A stretch of DNA of 64,000 nt. It comes from Clostridia bacterium. Its GTDB lineage: Bacteria; Bacillota; Clostridia; Christensenellales; Aristaeellaceae. This document shows positions 33,285-43,402 of the stretch, in pieces. Numbering within the stretch: the stretch's first letter is position 1; each line of letters starts with the position of its first letter. Position numbers and translations under genes: made by a program. The notes under the pieces are model-generated. The model saw only the letters and a list, made by a program, of their open reading frames with translations, did no database searches and was not told where the DNA came from. The DNA is taken from assembly GCA_017396845.1 (NCBI GenBank), contig JAFQKQ010000055.1, positions 1 through 64,000 on the forward strand. The letters run 5' to 3'.

Positions 33285-34714
33285 TGAGCAAACTCCACGA
33301 AGAATGCGGCGTATTCGGCATTTATTCGCCTGACGGACACGACGTAGCCGGCGCGTGCTATTATGCGCTGTACGCGCTTCAGCACCGCGGTCAGGAAAGT
33401 TGCGGCATCGTAGTCAACCATCAGGGTCTGATGCGCAGCCACAAGGACACCGGCCTTGTAAATGATGTATTTACCAAGGATGTACTCGATTCCCTCGGCT
33501 ATGGCGAAATCGCAGTGGGTCATGTTCGCTACGGCACCAGCGGCATCAATCCCGCGCAGAATGCGCAGCCGCTTACGGTTAACCATGTAAAAGGCCTGAT
33601 GGCGCTTGCGCACAACGGCTGCCTTACCAATGCCTATGAGCTTCGCGAGGAGCAGGAATTGAACGGCTCCATCTACCACACGACCAGCGACGCGGAAGTT
33701 ATCGCCTACGCAATCGTGAAGGAACGGCTGAAGACCAAGTCCATTGAGGACGCGGTTTCCAACGCCATGGATTCGCTCAAGGGTGCATACTCCATCGTAA
33801 TGATGTCCTCTACCAAATTGATCGGCGCACGCGATCCCTACGGCTTCCATCCGCTTTGCATCGGAAAGCTGAACGAGAGTTGGGTGTTCGCCTCGGAAAC
33901 CTGCGCTCTGGACGCCATCGGCGCGACCTTCGTGCGCGATGTGGAACCGGGCGAAGTGGTCATTGCGGATAAAAACGGCCTGCGCTCGAATACGGCGCAT
34001 GTCGGCGAAAAGCCGCGCGGACTGTGCGTATTTGAATACATCTATTTTGCGCGTCCCGACAGCGTAGTGGACGGCTCCTCCGTTCACATGGCGCGTCAGA
34101 GGGCGGGCGCTTTCCTCGCACTCGACCATCCCGTACAGGCGGACGTCGTCATCGGCGTTCCCGATTCCGGTATCGACGCGGCCATCGGCTATGCGCGTCA
34201 GTCCGGCATCCCCTACGGCATCGGTTTTATCAAGAATAAGTACATCGGCAGAACCTTCATTCAGCCCACCCAGTCCGACCGCGAAAACAAGGTTCGAATC
34301 AAGCTGAACCCCGTTTCCAGCGTTGTAAAGGGCAAGCGCGTGGTGCTGGTGGACGACTCTATCGTCCGCGGAACCACCTGTGCAAGAATCGTAAAGCTTC
34401 TGCGCGATGCGGGTGCGACCGAGGTTCACATGCGCTCCTCTGCGCCGCCGTTCCTCTATCCCTGCTACTTCGGAACCGATATAGACAAGCGCGAAAACCT
34501 GATCGCCTATAACCATACGATTGAGGAAATCCGCGAGATCATCGGCGTGGATTCCCTCGGATACTTAAGACCCGAAAACGCAGAGCGCCTTTGCGACAAT
34601 ACCGCTTGCGGCTTCTGCACGGGCTGCTTTACGGGAGAATATCCCTGCGATCCCCCGGCAACGACGGTAAAGAGCAAATTTGAACGAAGCATTATGGAGG
34701 GCGGCAACAAATGA
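33284..34714 (+). CDS. purF: Amidophosphoribosyltransferase
   Basis: A 476-residue enzyme for the first step of purine synthesis (PRPP to phosphoribosylamine). A short propeptide (MSKLHEE) precedes the catalytic N-terminal Cys of ECGVFGIY. The PRPP loop is VVLVDDSIVRGTTCARIV. Cys residues for an Fe-S cluster are present, with the C-terminal DNTACGFCTGCFTGEYPCD, as in the Bacillus-type oxygen-sensitive enzyme. It overlaps purC and purM by a few bases at each end. Confidence 0.96.
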   Translation: MSKLHEECGVFGIYSPDGHDVAGACYYALYALQHRGQESCGIVVNHQGLMRSHKDTGLVNDVFTKDVLDSLGYGEIAVGHVRYGTSGINPAQNAQPLTVNHVKGLMALAHNGCLTNAYELREEQELNGSIYHTTSDAEVIAYAIVKERLKTKSIEDAVSNAMDSLKGAYSIVMMSSTKLIGARDPYGFHPLCIGKLNESWVFASETCALDAIGATFVRDVEPGEVVIADKNGLRSNTAHVGEKPRGLCVFEYIYFARPDSVVDGSSVHMARQRAGAFLALDHPVQADVVIGVPDSGIDAAIGYARQSGIPYGIGFIKNKYIGRTFIQPTQSDRENKVRIKLNPVSSVVKGKRVVLVDDSIVRGTTCARIVKLLRDAGATEVHMRSSAPPFLYPCYFGTDIDKRENLIAYNHTIEEIREIIGVDSLGYLRPENAERLCDNTACGFCTGCFTGEYPCDPPATTVKSKFERSIMEGGNK

Positions 34715-35754
34715 AGAACAGCTATTCCGAAAGCTATAAAAAGGCCGGCGTAGATATCACCGCAGGCTACAAGGCCGTAGAGCTGATGAAGGGACACATC
34801 GCCCGCACCATGAATGCAGGGGCGCTTGGAGCCGTAGGCGGCTTCGGCGGCATGTTTGAGCCCGATTTAACCGGCATCAAAACCCCGGTGCTCGTATCCG
34901 GCACCGACGGCGTAGGCACCAAATTAAAGCTTGCCTTCCTGATGGACAAGCACGACACTGTTGGCATCGACTGCGTTGCCATGTGCGTAAACGACGTTGT
35001 ATGCCTGGGCGGCCGTCCCCTGATCTTCCTTGACTACATCGCCCTCGGAAAGAACGTGCCCGAGCGCGTCGCCGAAATCGTATCCGGCGTTGCAGAGGGC
35101 TGCGTGCAGGCAGGCTGCGCATTGATCGGCGGCGAAACCGCTGAAATGCCCGGCATGTACGACGAAAACGAATATGATCTTGCCGGCTTTACCACCGGCA
35201 TCGTGGATAAGGAAAAGGTGCTGAATCCCGAAAATGTACAGGCAGGCGACGCAATCGTAGCCGTCGCTTCCTCCGGCGTTCACTCCAACGGCTTCTCTCT
35301 GGTCAGAAAAGCGCTGGACGTTGAAAACAGAGACCTTACGGAGTACATCCCCGAATTCGGCGCAACCCTCGGAGAAACCCTCCTCACCCCCACCAAGATC
35401 TATGTAAAGCCCGTTCTCAAGCTTCTTGAAACGGTGAACGTGCGCTCCATCGCCCACATCACCGGCGGCGGCTTCTACGAGAATATTCCGCGCGCGTTTG
35501 GCGGCGGTCTTTGCGCCGTGATCGACGAAAAAGCCATCGTCACCCCGCCCGTATTCGAATTCATCCAGAAATCCGGCGATATCTCCCGCCGCGATATGTT
35601 CAACACCTTCAACATGGGCGTAGGCCTTTCTGCCATCGTACCCGCCGAGCAGGCGGACGAGGCCGTACGCATTTTGAATGCATGCGGCGAAAAGGCATAT
35701 ATCCTCGGCCATATCGAAAAGGCAGCAGATGAAGGGAAGGTGCGTTTTCAGTGA
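34711..35754 (+). CDS. purM: AIR synthetase
   Basis: A 347-residue phosphoribosylformylglycinamidine cyclo-ligase. Motifs: SYKKAGVDITAGYKAVELMK at the start, VSGTDGVGTKLKLAF, IGGETAEMPGMYDENEYDLA and HITGGGFYENIPR. It starts within the purF stop (ATGA) and ends in a GTGA overlap with purN, showing tight translational coupling. Confidence 0.96.
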   Translation: MKNSYSESYKKAGVDITAGYKAVELMKGHIARTMNAGALGAVGGFGGMFEPDLTGIKTPVLVSGTDGVGTKLKLAFLMDKHDTVGIDCVAMCVNDVVCLGGRPLIFLDYIALGKNVPERVAEIVSGVAEGCVQAGCALIGGETAEMPGMYDENEYDLAGFTTGIVDKEKVLNPENVQAGDAIVAVASSGVHSNGFSLVRKALDVENRDLTEYIPEFGATLGETLLTPTKIYVKPVLKLLETVNVRSIAHITGGGFYENIPRAFGGGLCAVIDEKAIVTPPVFEFIQKSGDISRRDMFNTFNMGVGLSAIVPAEQADEAVRILNACGEKAYILGHIEKAADEGKVRFQ

Positions 35755-36365
35755 GCGCACGCATCGCCGTATTCGTAAGCGGAGGCGGCACCAACCTTCA
35801 GGCGATTCTGGATGCCAAAGCAAGAGGCGAGATCAAAAGCGGCGAGATCGTTCTCGTATGCGCAAGCAACGAAAACGCCTACGCGCTGACCCGCGCCGAA
35901 AATGCCGGAATCGAAACGTATGTATCCCAAAAGCGGGAAGGCGAAAAAAGGAAGGACGCCGAAAAGCGGCTGCTTGATTTTGTGATCGGGAAACAGATCG
36001 ATCTGATCGTGCTGGCAGGCTTTTTAACGATCCTCTCCGCCGATTTCACCGGGAACTTCCCCGGCAAAATCATCAATGTTCATCCCGCCCTCATTCCCGC
36101 CTTCTGCGGCAAAGGCTTTTACGGGCTTAAGGTGCATGAAGCGGTTCTCGAAAAGGGCGTAAAGATCACCGGAGCCACCGTTCATTACGTAAACGAAATC
36201 CCGGATGGCGGCGAAATCATCTTCCAGAAGGCGGTTGAAGTTTACGAGGGCGACACCCCCGAAATCCTTCAGTCCCGCGTGATGCGCGAAGCGGAATGGA
36301 GCCTCCGTCCCCGCGCGGTGGAATACGTAAGCAAACTGATTACAAGCGAGGAGAAAAACGCATGA
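35751..36365 (+). CDS. purN: GAR formyltransferase (folate-dependent)
   Basis: A 204-residue PurN with IAVFVSGGGTNLQAILDA, the catalytic region INVHPALIPAFCGKGFYGLK, and ITGATVHYVNEIPDGGEIIF. It uses 10-formyl-THF. The start codon is GTG overlapping the purM stop. The end overlaps the next gene by 4 bases (ATGA). Confidence 0.95.
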   Translation: MSARIAVFVSGGGTNLQAILDAKARGEIKSGEIVLVCASNENAYALTRAENAGIETYVSQKREGEKRKDAEKRLLDFVIGKQIDLIVLAGFLTILSADFTGNFPGKIINVHPALIPAFCGKGFYGLKVHEAVLEKGVKITGATVHYVNEIPDGGEIIFQKAVEVYEGDTPEILQSRVMREAEWSLRPRAVEYVSKLITSEEKNA

Positions 36366-37072
36366 ATACGCTGACTCAGGCAGTATCTCAGACCACCTAT
36401 CCCGGACGCGGCATCATCGCCGGCAAATCTTCGGATGGCAAAAAGGCCGTTTTCGCCTACTTCATCATGGGCAGAAGTGAAAACAGCCGCAACCGCATCT
36501 TCGTTATGGAAGACGCCGGCATGCGCACGAAGGCGTATGACGAAGCCAAGATGAAGGATCCCTCCCTCATCATCTACTGGCCCGTAAGAAAGCTTGAAAA
36601 CAAGCTGATCGTGACCAACGGCGATCAGACCGATACCATCTACGACTATGTAAAAGACGGAAAGAGCTTTATTGACGCGCTCAACACCCGCTGCTTTGAG
36701 CCGGACGCTCCCAACTTCACCCCCCGCATCAGCTGCATGGCGACCTTTGAAAACGGCGATTTCTCGCTTCAGATGGGCGTACTCAAATCCGCCAACCCCG
36801 AAGGAAGCGCCTCCCTTCGCTGCTACTACCTCTATGAAGCCGTAAAAGCGGGTGAAGGCGAGTTCATCCACACCTACGCCGCCGACGGAAATCCGCTCCC
36901 CTCCTTTACGGGCGAGCCCGAGAAGGTGGAAATCGGAAACGAAAGCGTCAGCGAAATTGCCGAAACCATCTGGAACGGCCTTAACGAGGACAACCGCGTA
37001 AGCCTGTACGTATGCATTACCGATCTTGAAACCCTCGCTATGGAAGAAAAAATCATCAACCGTCACGCGTAA
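36362..37072 (+). CDS. IMP cyclohydrolase, PurO-like stand-alone enzyme
   Basis: A 236-residue protein resembling the PurO-type IMP cyclohydrolase family first known from archaea, which closes the ring of FAICAR to give IMP. Segments supporting this include YPGRGIIAGKSSDGKKAVFA at the N-terminus, YFIMGRSENSRNRIF, DPSLIIYWPVRKLENKLIVT and FTPRISCMATF. The start at 36362 has GAGGAG upstream. Its place between purN and the formyltransferase-only purH is the strongest contextual evidence: the two genes together replace bifunctional PurH. Confidence 0.9.
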   Translation: MNTLTQAVSQTTYPGRGIIAGKSSDGKKAVFAYFIMGRSENSRNRIFVMEDAGMRTKAYDEAKMKDPSLIIYWPVRKLENKLIVTNGDQTDTIYDYVKDGKSFIDALNTRCFEPDAPNFTPRISCMATFENGDFSLQMGVLKSANPEGSASLRCYYLYEAVKAGEGEFIHTYAADGNPLPSFTGEPEKVEIGNESVSEIAETIWNGLNEDNRVSLYVCITDLETLAMEEKIINRHA

Positions 37073-37093
37073 GGAATTGGGAGGAATCGAAAA

Positions 37094-38278
37094 ATGGCAA
37101 ATGAAATCCAGCTCAAATACGGCTGCAACCCGAATCAGAAGCCCGCAAGAATTTTCATGGCAAACGGCGAAGATCTGCCCGTAAAGGTGCTCTCCGGACG
37201 CCCCGGCTACATCAATTTTCTGGACGCGCTGAACGGCTATCAGCTGGTTCGCGAGCTCAAAATTGCAACCGGTCTCCCGGCTGCCGCTTCCTTTAAGCAC
37301 GTCTCTCCCGCCGGCGCGGCGGTCGGCGTAGAGCTTACCGACGTACTTAAGAAGATCTACTTCGTTCCCGAGACCGACAAGCTCACTCCCCTCGCCTGCG
37401 CTTATGCGCGTGCTCGCGGCGCGGACCGCATGTCCTCCTTCGGCGATTTTATCTCCCTGTCCGATCCCTGCGATGCGGCGACGGCCAAGCTGATCTCCCG
37501 CGAGGTATCCGACGGCGTTATCGCCCCCGGCTACACCGAGAAGGCGCTTGAAATCCTCAAAAAGAAGAGGGACGGCGCATACAACGTAATCGAAATCGAT
37601 CCCGAATACGTACCCGCCGCGCTCGAAAAGAAAATGTGCTACGGCGTAATCTTTGAGCAGGGCAGAAACGATCTCCAGATCACGGACGAAATGCTCAAAA
37701 ATATCGTTACCGAGAATAAGACGCTTTCCGACGCTGAAAAGCGCGACCTCGTAATCTCTCTGATCACCCTTAAGTACACCCAGTCCAACTCCGTCTGCTT
37801 CGTCAAGGACGGACAGGCCATCGGCGTAGGCGCAGGCCAGCAGAGCCGCATCCACTGCACGCGCCTGGCGGGCGAAAAGGCGGACAAGTGGTTCCTCCGC
37901 CAGCATGAGAAGGTTCTGAATCTCCCCCTGCTCCCCACCCTCAAGCGCCCCGACCGCGACAATACCATCGATCTGTACCTCTCTGAGACCGACTGCGAAG
38001 ACGTAATCGGCGAGGATGTATGGATGAATTACTTCTCCGAGCGCCCCGAAAGGCTGACCCTCGAAGAGAAAAAGGCGTATCTTGCAACCGTTACCGGCGT
38101 TGCCCTCGGAAGCGATGCGTTCTTCCCCTTCGGCGACAACATCGAGCGCGCCCATAAGAGCGGCGTAACCGTAATCGCCCAGCCCGGCGGCTCCATCCGC
38201 GACGACAACGTAATCGCCACCTGCGACAAGTACAACATCGCTATGGCATTCACCGGTCTTCGCCTGTTCCACCACTAA
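37094..38278 (+). CDS. purH: AICAR formyltransferase, lacking the IMP cyclohydrolase domain
   Basis: A 394-residue protein that aligns with the C-terminal AICAR transformylase part of PurH. Visible are LKYGCNPNQKPARI, SFKHVSPAGAAVG, YTQSNSVCFVKDGQAIGVGA followed by QQSRIHCTRLAG, and the C-terminal AQPGGSIRDDNVIATCDKY with ALGSDAFFPFGDNIERA. The N-terminal MGS-like cyclohydrolase domain of normal PurH (about 190 residues) is absent. That reaction is presumably done by the PurO-like protein just upstream (21-base gap). Confidence 0.94.
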   Translation: MANEIQLKYGCNPNQKPARIFMANGEDLPVKVLSGRPGYINFLDALNGYQLVRELKIATGLPAAASFKHVSPAGAAVGVELTDVLKKIYFVPETDKLTPLACAYARARGADRMSSFGDFISLSDPCDAATAKLISREVSDGVIAPGYTEKALEILKKKRDGAYNVIEIDPEYVPAALEKKMCYGVIFEQGRNDLQITDEMLKNIVTENKTLSDAEKRDLVISLITLKYTQSNSVCFVKDGQAIGVGAGQQSRIHCTRLAGEKADKWFLRQHEKVLNLPLLPTLKRPDRDNTIDLYLSETDCEDVIGEDVWMNYFSERPERLTLEEKKAYLATVTGVALGSDAFFPFGDNIERAHKSGVTVIAQPGGSIRDDNVIATCDKYNIAMAFTGLRLFHH

Positions 38279-38302
38279 TACATTTACTGGAGGCGTTCGT
38301 TT

Positions 38303-39571
38303 ATGAATCTTCTCGTTGTTGGCGGCGGCGGACGCGAGCATGCCATCATTCGGGCACTGAAAATGAACAGCTGCGTTGAAACTATCTATGCGCTTCCCGG
38401 AAACGCAGGAATTTCGAAGCTTGCCGAATGCTTTCCGATTCCCGCGACCGATATAGACGGCATTGTTGATTTCGCCTCTTCCCATAAGATTGATTTTGCC
38501 GTCGTCGCTCAGGACGATCCGCTCGCGCTCGGCGCGGTGGATCGCCTGCACGCGCTCGGCATTCCCTGCTTCGGCCCCGACGCCAAAGCGGCGGAGATTG
38601 AGGCCAGCAAAATCTTTTCCAAAAAACTCATGAAAAAATACGGCATACCGACCGCCGCGTTTGAAACCTTTTCAAGCGCTGAGGACGCCGTATCCTACCT
38701 CAAAACCGCTTCCTATCCCATCGTCATCAAGGCCGACGGCCTCGCGCTCGGAAAGGGCGTCGTGATTGCCGAAAGCTATGAAGACGCGGAAAAAGAAGTA
38801 CGCGAAATGATGGAGGGCGGGAAATTCGGAAAGAGCGGCAAAAGCGTCGTAATCGAAGAATTCTTAACCGGCCCCGAGGTTTCCGTGCTTTCCTTTACCG
38901 ACGGACACACCGTATGCCCCATGGTATCCTCCATGGATCACAAGCGCGCAAACGACTTCGACGAGGGCTTGAACACCGGCGGCATGGGCGTAATCGCGCC
39001 CAATCCCCTGTACACCCCCGAAATTGCCGAAAGATGCATGCGGGAAATCTTCCTTCCCACCATTAACGCCATGCGCTCGGAAGGCCGTCCCTTCAAGGGC
39101 TGCCTGTATTTTGGACTCATGCTCACCAAAAACGGCCCCAAGGTGATCGAATACAACTGCCGTTTCGGCGACCCCGAAGCGCAGGCTGTGCTTCCGCTTC
39201 TGAAAACCGATCTTCTCACCGTTATGCAGCATGTGGAAAACGAAACGCTCAGCGAAATCAATGTGGAATTTGAGGACAAGTCCACCTGCTGCGTCATGAT
39301 CGCATCCGGCGGCTATCCCCTTTCCTATAAAAAGGGACTTCCGATTTCGTTTGGAAAGGCCAACGAAATGGCGTATGTATACCACAGCGGCACAAAGCTC
39401 GATGACACCGGCGCCTTCCTTACCAACGGCGGACGCGTGCTGGGCGTAGTCGCCAAGGCCGATACGCTTAGTGAAGCCATTGAAAAATCATATGCCGCCG
39501 CAAAGGAAATCACCTTTGAGGGCAAGCACATGAGAAGCGACATCGGACAGCGTGCGCTGAAGGGAGAATAA
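38303..39571 (+). CDS. purD: GAR synthetase
   Basis: A 422-residue ATP-grasp ligase joining phosphoribosylamine and glycine. Motifs: LLVVGGGGREHAIIRALK at the start, ATP-grasp residues in YPIVIKADGLALGKGVVIAE, and GLNTGGMGVIAPNPLYTPE with YNCRFGDPEAQAVLP. Length is normal. TGGAGG precedes the ATG, 24 bases after the preceding gene. Confidence 0.96.
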   Translation: MNLLVVGGGGREHAIIRALKMNSCVETIYALPGNAGISKLAECFPIPATDIDGIVDFASSHKIDFAVVAQDDPLALGAVDRLHALGIPCFGPDAKAAEIEASKIFSKKLMKKYGIPTAAFETFSSAEDAVSYLKTASYPIVIKADGLALGKGVVIAESYEDAEKEVREMMEGGKFGKSGKSVVIEEFLTGPEVSVLSFTDGHTVCPMVSSMDHKRANDFDEGLNTGGMGVIAPNPLYTPEIAERCMREIFLPTINAMRSEGRPFKGCLYFGLMLTKNGPKVIEYNCRFGDPEAQAVLPLLKTDLLTVMQHVENETLSEINVEFEDKSTCCVMIASGGYPLSYKKGLPISFGKANEMAYVYHSGTKLDDTGAFLTNGGRVLGVVAKADTLSEAIEKSYAAAKEITFEGKHMRSDIGQRALKGE

Positions 39572-39572
39572 C

Positions 39573-42500
39573 ATGGTTTACAGAATCTATGTGGAAAAAA
39601 AGCCCGGCTTTGATCACGAGGCGCGTGCGCTCAAGCAGGAAATCAATTCCTTCTTAGGCATTCCCGCACTCACCGCTCTTCGCGTGATCAACCGCTACGA
39701 TGTAGAAAATCTGCCCAGAGATCTCTTCGAGCGCTCGATTACAAACGTATTTTCCGAGCCCCAGGTCGATACCGCCTATGAAGAGTTCCCCGCGCATACC
39801 GGCAGAAGCTTTATCACCGAATACCTGCCCGGTCAGTACGATCAGCGCGCAGACTCCGCCGCGCAGTGCATTCAGCTGCTTGCGCAGGTGGAAAGGCCGC
39901 TGGTCAAGACCGCGACCGTGTATCTTTTAACGGGCGAGCTTACGGACGATGAGGAAGCGCGCATTCGCCGCCACGTCATCAACCCCGTGGAAAAGCGCCC
40001 GGCAAGCGCCGATATGTATGAGACGCTTAAGGAAACCTACGAGATTCCCGAAACCGTCGATACGCTGACCGGCTTTATCGCCCTTCCTCCGGAGGCGCTT
40101 CAGGAATTTGTAAAGAATTACCGCCTTGCGATGGATGCGGACGATCTGAAGTTCTGTCAGGATTACTTCCTGTCGCTCAAGCGCGATCCCACCATCACGG
40201 AAATCCGCATGCTCGATACCTACTGGTCGGATCACTGCCGCCATACCACGTTCCAGACGGAGCTTACGGACGTTGAAATCGAAGATGAAAGCGTGAAAAA
40301 AGCGTATGAGCGCTATCTTTCCGTTCGCAAAGCGCTCGGCCGCGAAAATAAGCCCGTAACCCTCATGGACGTTGCCACCATCGGCGCAAAGGCTTTGAAT
40401 GCGGAAGGAAAGCTTACCGACCTCGACGAGTCCGACGAAATCAACGCCTGCACCATCAAAATTAATGCAAAGGTCGACGGCAAGAATCAGGCTTGGCTGC
40501 TCTTTTTCAAAAATGAGACCCACAACCATCCCACCGAAATCGAGCCCTTCGGCGGAGCCGCCACCTGCATCGGCGGCGCAATCCGAGATCCCCTCTCCGG
40601 ACGCGGCTATGTATATCAGGCGATGCGCGTAACCGGCGCAGCCGATCCCACCCGCGCAATCGACGAAACCATCCCCGGCAAACTCCCCCAGCGCCAGCTG
40701 GTCACCACCGCCGCCGCAGGCTATTCCTCCTACGGCAACCAGATCGGCCTTGCCACCAGCTTAGTCGATGAAATCTATCACGACGGCTATCAGGCAAAGC
40801 GCATGGAAATCGGTGCGGTCATCGGCGCAGCGCCCCAGGAAAATGTACGAAGAGAAGTTCCCGCCCCCGGAGACGTAGTCGTGCTTCTCGGCGGCAGAAC
40901 TGGTCGCGACGGCTGCGGCGGCGCGACGGGCTCCAGCAAAAAACACACCGTAGAATCTCTGGCCACTTGCGGAGCAGAGGTTCAGAAGGGCAACGCACCG
41001 GAAGAGCGCAAGCTTCAGAGGCTTTTCAGAAATCCCGAAGCGGCGCACCTGATCAAGAGATGCAACGACTTCGGCGCGGGCGGCGTATCCGTCGCCATCG
41101 GCGAGCTTGCAGACGGCCTTGTGATCGATCTTAACGCCGTTCCCAAAAAGTATGAAGGTCTTGACGGCACCGAAATCGCCATTTCCGAATCTCAGGAGCG
41201 CATGGCGGTCGTGCTTGCGCCCGAAGACCTTCCCCGCTTCCTTGCCCTCGCCAGTGAGGAAAACCTGGAAGCCACGCCGGTTGCCCGTGTGACAAAGGAA
41301 AAGAAGCTCGTCATGAACTGGAACGGACGCGAAATCGTAAACATCGACCGCTCCTTCATCGACTTAAACGGCGCGCCGAAGTATGCAAAGGCGAAGATCT
41401 CCGCTATGAAGAAATCTGCGCCCGAAGCTCCCAAAGCGAGCGCCAAAGCCCTTCTTGACATGGTCAAGGATCTGAATGTATGCTCAAAGCGCGGCCTTGT
41501 GGAAAGATTCGACTCCACCAACGGCGCGATGAGCCTGCTCATGCCCTACGGCGGCAAGCGTCAGCTTACTCCCTCTCAGGTCATGGCTTCCCGAATCAGC
41601 GTCCGCGGACACGAAAGCGAAACCGCGTCCGTCATGAGCTACGGCTTTGACCCCTATATCTCAGAGGTCAATCCCTATCAGGGCGCATACCTTGCAGTAG
41701 TTTCCTCCGTAGCGAAGCTGGTTGCTTCCGGCGCAGGCCGCGACAACGTACATTTCAGCTTCCAGGAGTATTTCCAGCGCATGAGCGAAAACCCCGGCGT
41801 TTGGGGCGAGCCCTTGAGCGCGCTTCTGGGTGCGCTTGATGCACAGCTCGATCTCGGCGTCGCCGCTATCGGCGGAAAGGACTCCATGAGCGGCTCCTTT
41901 GAAGGCATTCATGTACCGCCCACGCTCGTATCCTTTGCGGTCGCCGTATGCGACGGAGAAAACATCCGCTCGAATGAATTCAAGCGTCCAGGCGCTCCGG
42001 TTGCGCTGTTCGTTCCGGAAACGGAAGAAAACGGCCTTCCGAATGCAAAGAGCCTGCTTGACACCTTTGACCGCGTAACCGGGCTTTTGAGAAGCGGAAA
42101 AGCGGTTTCCGCAAGCGCAGTCGGAAGATTCGGCGCGGCGGAATGCGCATTCAAGATGGCGATCGGAAACGGCTTCGGCTTCAAATCCGTAAACGATGCC
42201 GCTCTCTTTACGCCGTCCATCGGCGCAATCGTAGTGGAGTATGCATCTGACGCAGAAACCGAAAACGTGATCGGCTATGTAACTGAGGAGCGCATTTTCC
42301 GTCTTGAAAACGAAAGCATGTCCATGGACGAGCTGGAAAACGCGTACGAAAGCAAGCTGGAAGACGTGTTCCCGACGCTGACCAAATCCAATATAGCGGC
42401 TCCCGCGGTTTCCTATGAGGGAACGAATGCAAAATGCCGTTATCAGAGATACGATATGCCCAAGGTCGTCATTCCCGCCTTCCCCGGCACCAACTGCGAA

Positions 42501-43259
42501 TACGATACCGAGCGCGCCTTCTTAAGAGCCGGCGCAAAGGTTGAAATCGTGGTCATCCGCAACCAGTCGAAGGAAGACGTAGAAGCCTCCGCCATGCAGT
42601 TTGCCAAGGCCATTGACGATGCGCAGATTATATTCATCCCCGGCGGCTTCTCCGGCGGCGACGAGCCCGACGGAAGCGCTAAGTTCATCACCGCATTTTT
42701 CAGAAATCCCCTCGTTCGCGAAAGCACCATGAAGCTTCTGAATGAACGGGACGGCCTGATGGGCGGCATCTGCAACGGCTTCCAGGCGCTGGTAAAGCTG
42801 GGACTGATTCCCTACGGCGAGATCCGCGAAAGCGACGAATGCGAAGCTACGCTCACCTTCAACGAAATCGGACGCCACCAGAGCCGCATCGTAAGAACCC
42901 GCGTAGCCTCGACCAAATCCCCGTGGCTCAAAAATGCGGTGCTCGGAAACAACTACCTGGCTCCGATCTCCCACGGCGAAGGCCGCTTCGTAGCGCCCGA
43001 AAGCCTGATTGAAACGCTGATCGAAAACGGTCAGATCGCAACCCAGTATGCAGACGAAAACGGCTCGCCCGCTTCCGTGATCCCCCACAATCCCAACGGC
43101 TCCGTCATCTCCATCGAAGGCGTAACCTCGCCCGACGGCCGCGTATTCGGCAAGATGGCGCACGCAGAGCGAGTAGGCCATAACCTTCCCCTCTACGTAA
43201 ACGTACCCGGCGATTACGATCTGGGCATGTTTGCTTCTGCGGTTGAGTATTTCAAATAA
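39573..43259 (+). CDS. purL: FGAM synthase, single-chain (PurL with fused glutaminase)
   Basis: A 1228-residue fused phosphoribosylformylglycinamidine synthase. The synthetase part carries LDTYWSDHCRHTTFQTEL, ETHNHPTEIEPFGGAATCIG and IGGKDSMSGSFEG. The C-terminal glutaminase domain (about 955-1228) has PAFPGTNCEYDTERAF, the nucleophile in GGICNGFQALVKLG, and SHGEGRF for the His-Glu pair. It replaces the separate PurS-PurQ-PurL of Bacillus. It follows purD by one base and is the last gene before a very strong terminator. Confidence 0.97.
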   Translation: MVYRIYVEKKPGFDHEARALKQEINSFLGIPALTALRVINRYDVENLPRDLFERSITNVFSEPQVDTAYEEFPAHTGRSFITEYLPGQYDQRADSAAQCIQLLAQVERPLVKTATVYLLTGELTDDEEARIRRHVINPVEKRPASADMYETLKETYEIPETVDTLTGFIALPPEALQEFVKNYRLAMDADDLKFCQDYFLSLKRDPTITEIRMLDTYWSDHCRHTTFQTELTDVEIEDESVKKAYERYLSVRKALGRENKPVTLMDVATIGAKALNAEGKLTDLDESDEINACTIKINAKVDGKNQAWLLFFKNETHNHPTEIEPFGGAATCIGGAIRDPLSGRGYVYQAMRVTGAADPTRAIDETIPGKLPQRQLVTTAAAGYSSYGNQIGLATSLVDEIYHDGYQAKRMEIGAVIGAAPQENVRREVPAPGDVVVLLGGRTGRDGCGGATGSSKKHTVESLATCGAEVQKGNAPEERKLQRLFRNPEAAHLIKRCNDFGAGGVSVAIGELADGLVIDLNAVPKKYEGLDGTEIAISESQERMAVVLAPEDLPRFLALASEENLEATPVARVTKEKKLVMNWNGREIVNIDRSFIDLNGAPKYAKAKISAMKKSAPEAPKASAKALLDMVKDLNVCSKRGLVERFDSTNGAMSLLMPYGGKRQLTPSQVMASRISVRGHESETASVMSYGFDPYISEVNPYQGAYLAVVSSVAKLVASGAGRDNVHFSFQEYFQRMSENPGVWGEPLSALLGALDAQLDLGVAAIGGKDSMSGSFEGIHVPPTLVSFAVAVCDGENIRSNEFKRPGAPVALFVPETEENGLPNAKSLLDTFDRVTGLLRSGKAVSASAVGRFGAAECAFKMAIGNGFGFKSVNDAALFTPSIGAIVVEYASDAETENVIGYVTEERIFRLENESMSMDELENAYESKLEDVFPTLTKSNIAAPAVSYEGTNAKCRYQRYDMPKVVIPAFPGTNCEYDTERAFLRAGAKVEIVVIRNQSKEDVEASAMQFAKAIDDAQIIFIPGGFSGGDEPDGSAKFITAFFRNPLVRESTMKLLNERDGLMGGICNGFQALVKLGLIPYGEIRESDECEATLTFNEIGRHQSRIVRTRVASTKSPWLKNAVLGNNYLAPISHGEGRFVAPESLIETLIENGQIATQYADENGSPASVIPHNPNGSVISIEGVTSPDGRVFGKMAHAERVGHNLPLYVNVPGDYDLGMFASAVEYFK

Positions 43260-43276
43260 CATTCGGTGATTAAAGA

Positions 43277-43319
43277 AATCGCCCCCTTCAGGAAAATCAT
43301 CATCCTGAAGGGGGCGATT
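43277..43319 (+). terminator. Strong rho-independent terminator of the purine operon
   Basis: A perfect 16-pair stem: AATCGCCCCCTTCAGG (43277-43292) with CCTGAAGGGGGCGATT (43304-43319), followed by GTTTT. It lies 18 bases after the purL stop. Confidence 0.93.
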
Positions 43320-43402
43320 GTTTTCAGCGTATAGAGTTGTTTATGAAAATTGGCGCACGAACACAGATTTCCTTTAGAACTTCAAACTCGCTCTCTGCGC
43401 CG

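Noticed and set aside
36269..38551. A 760-codon open frame on the minus strand opposite purN, the PurO-like gene and purH
   Set aside because: It is a shadow of the plus-strand coding genes caused by codon bias. The plus strand encodes recognisable purine enzymes with proper ribosome binding sites.
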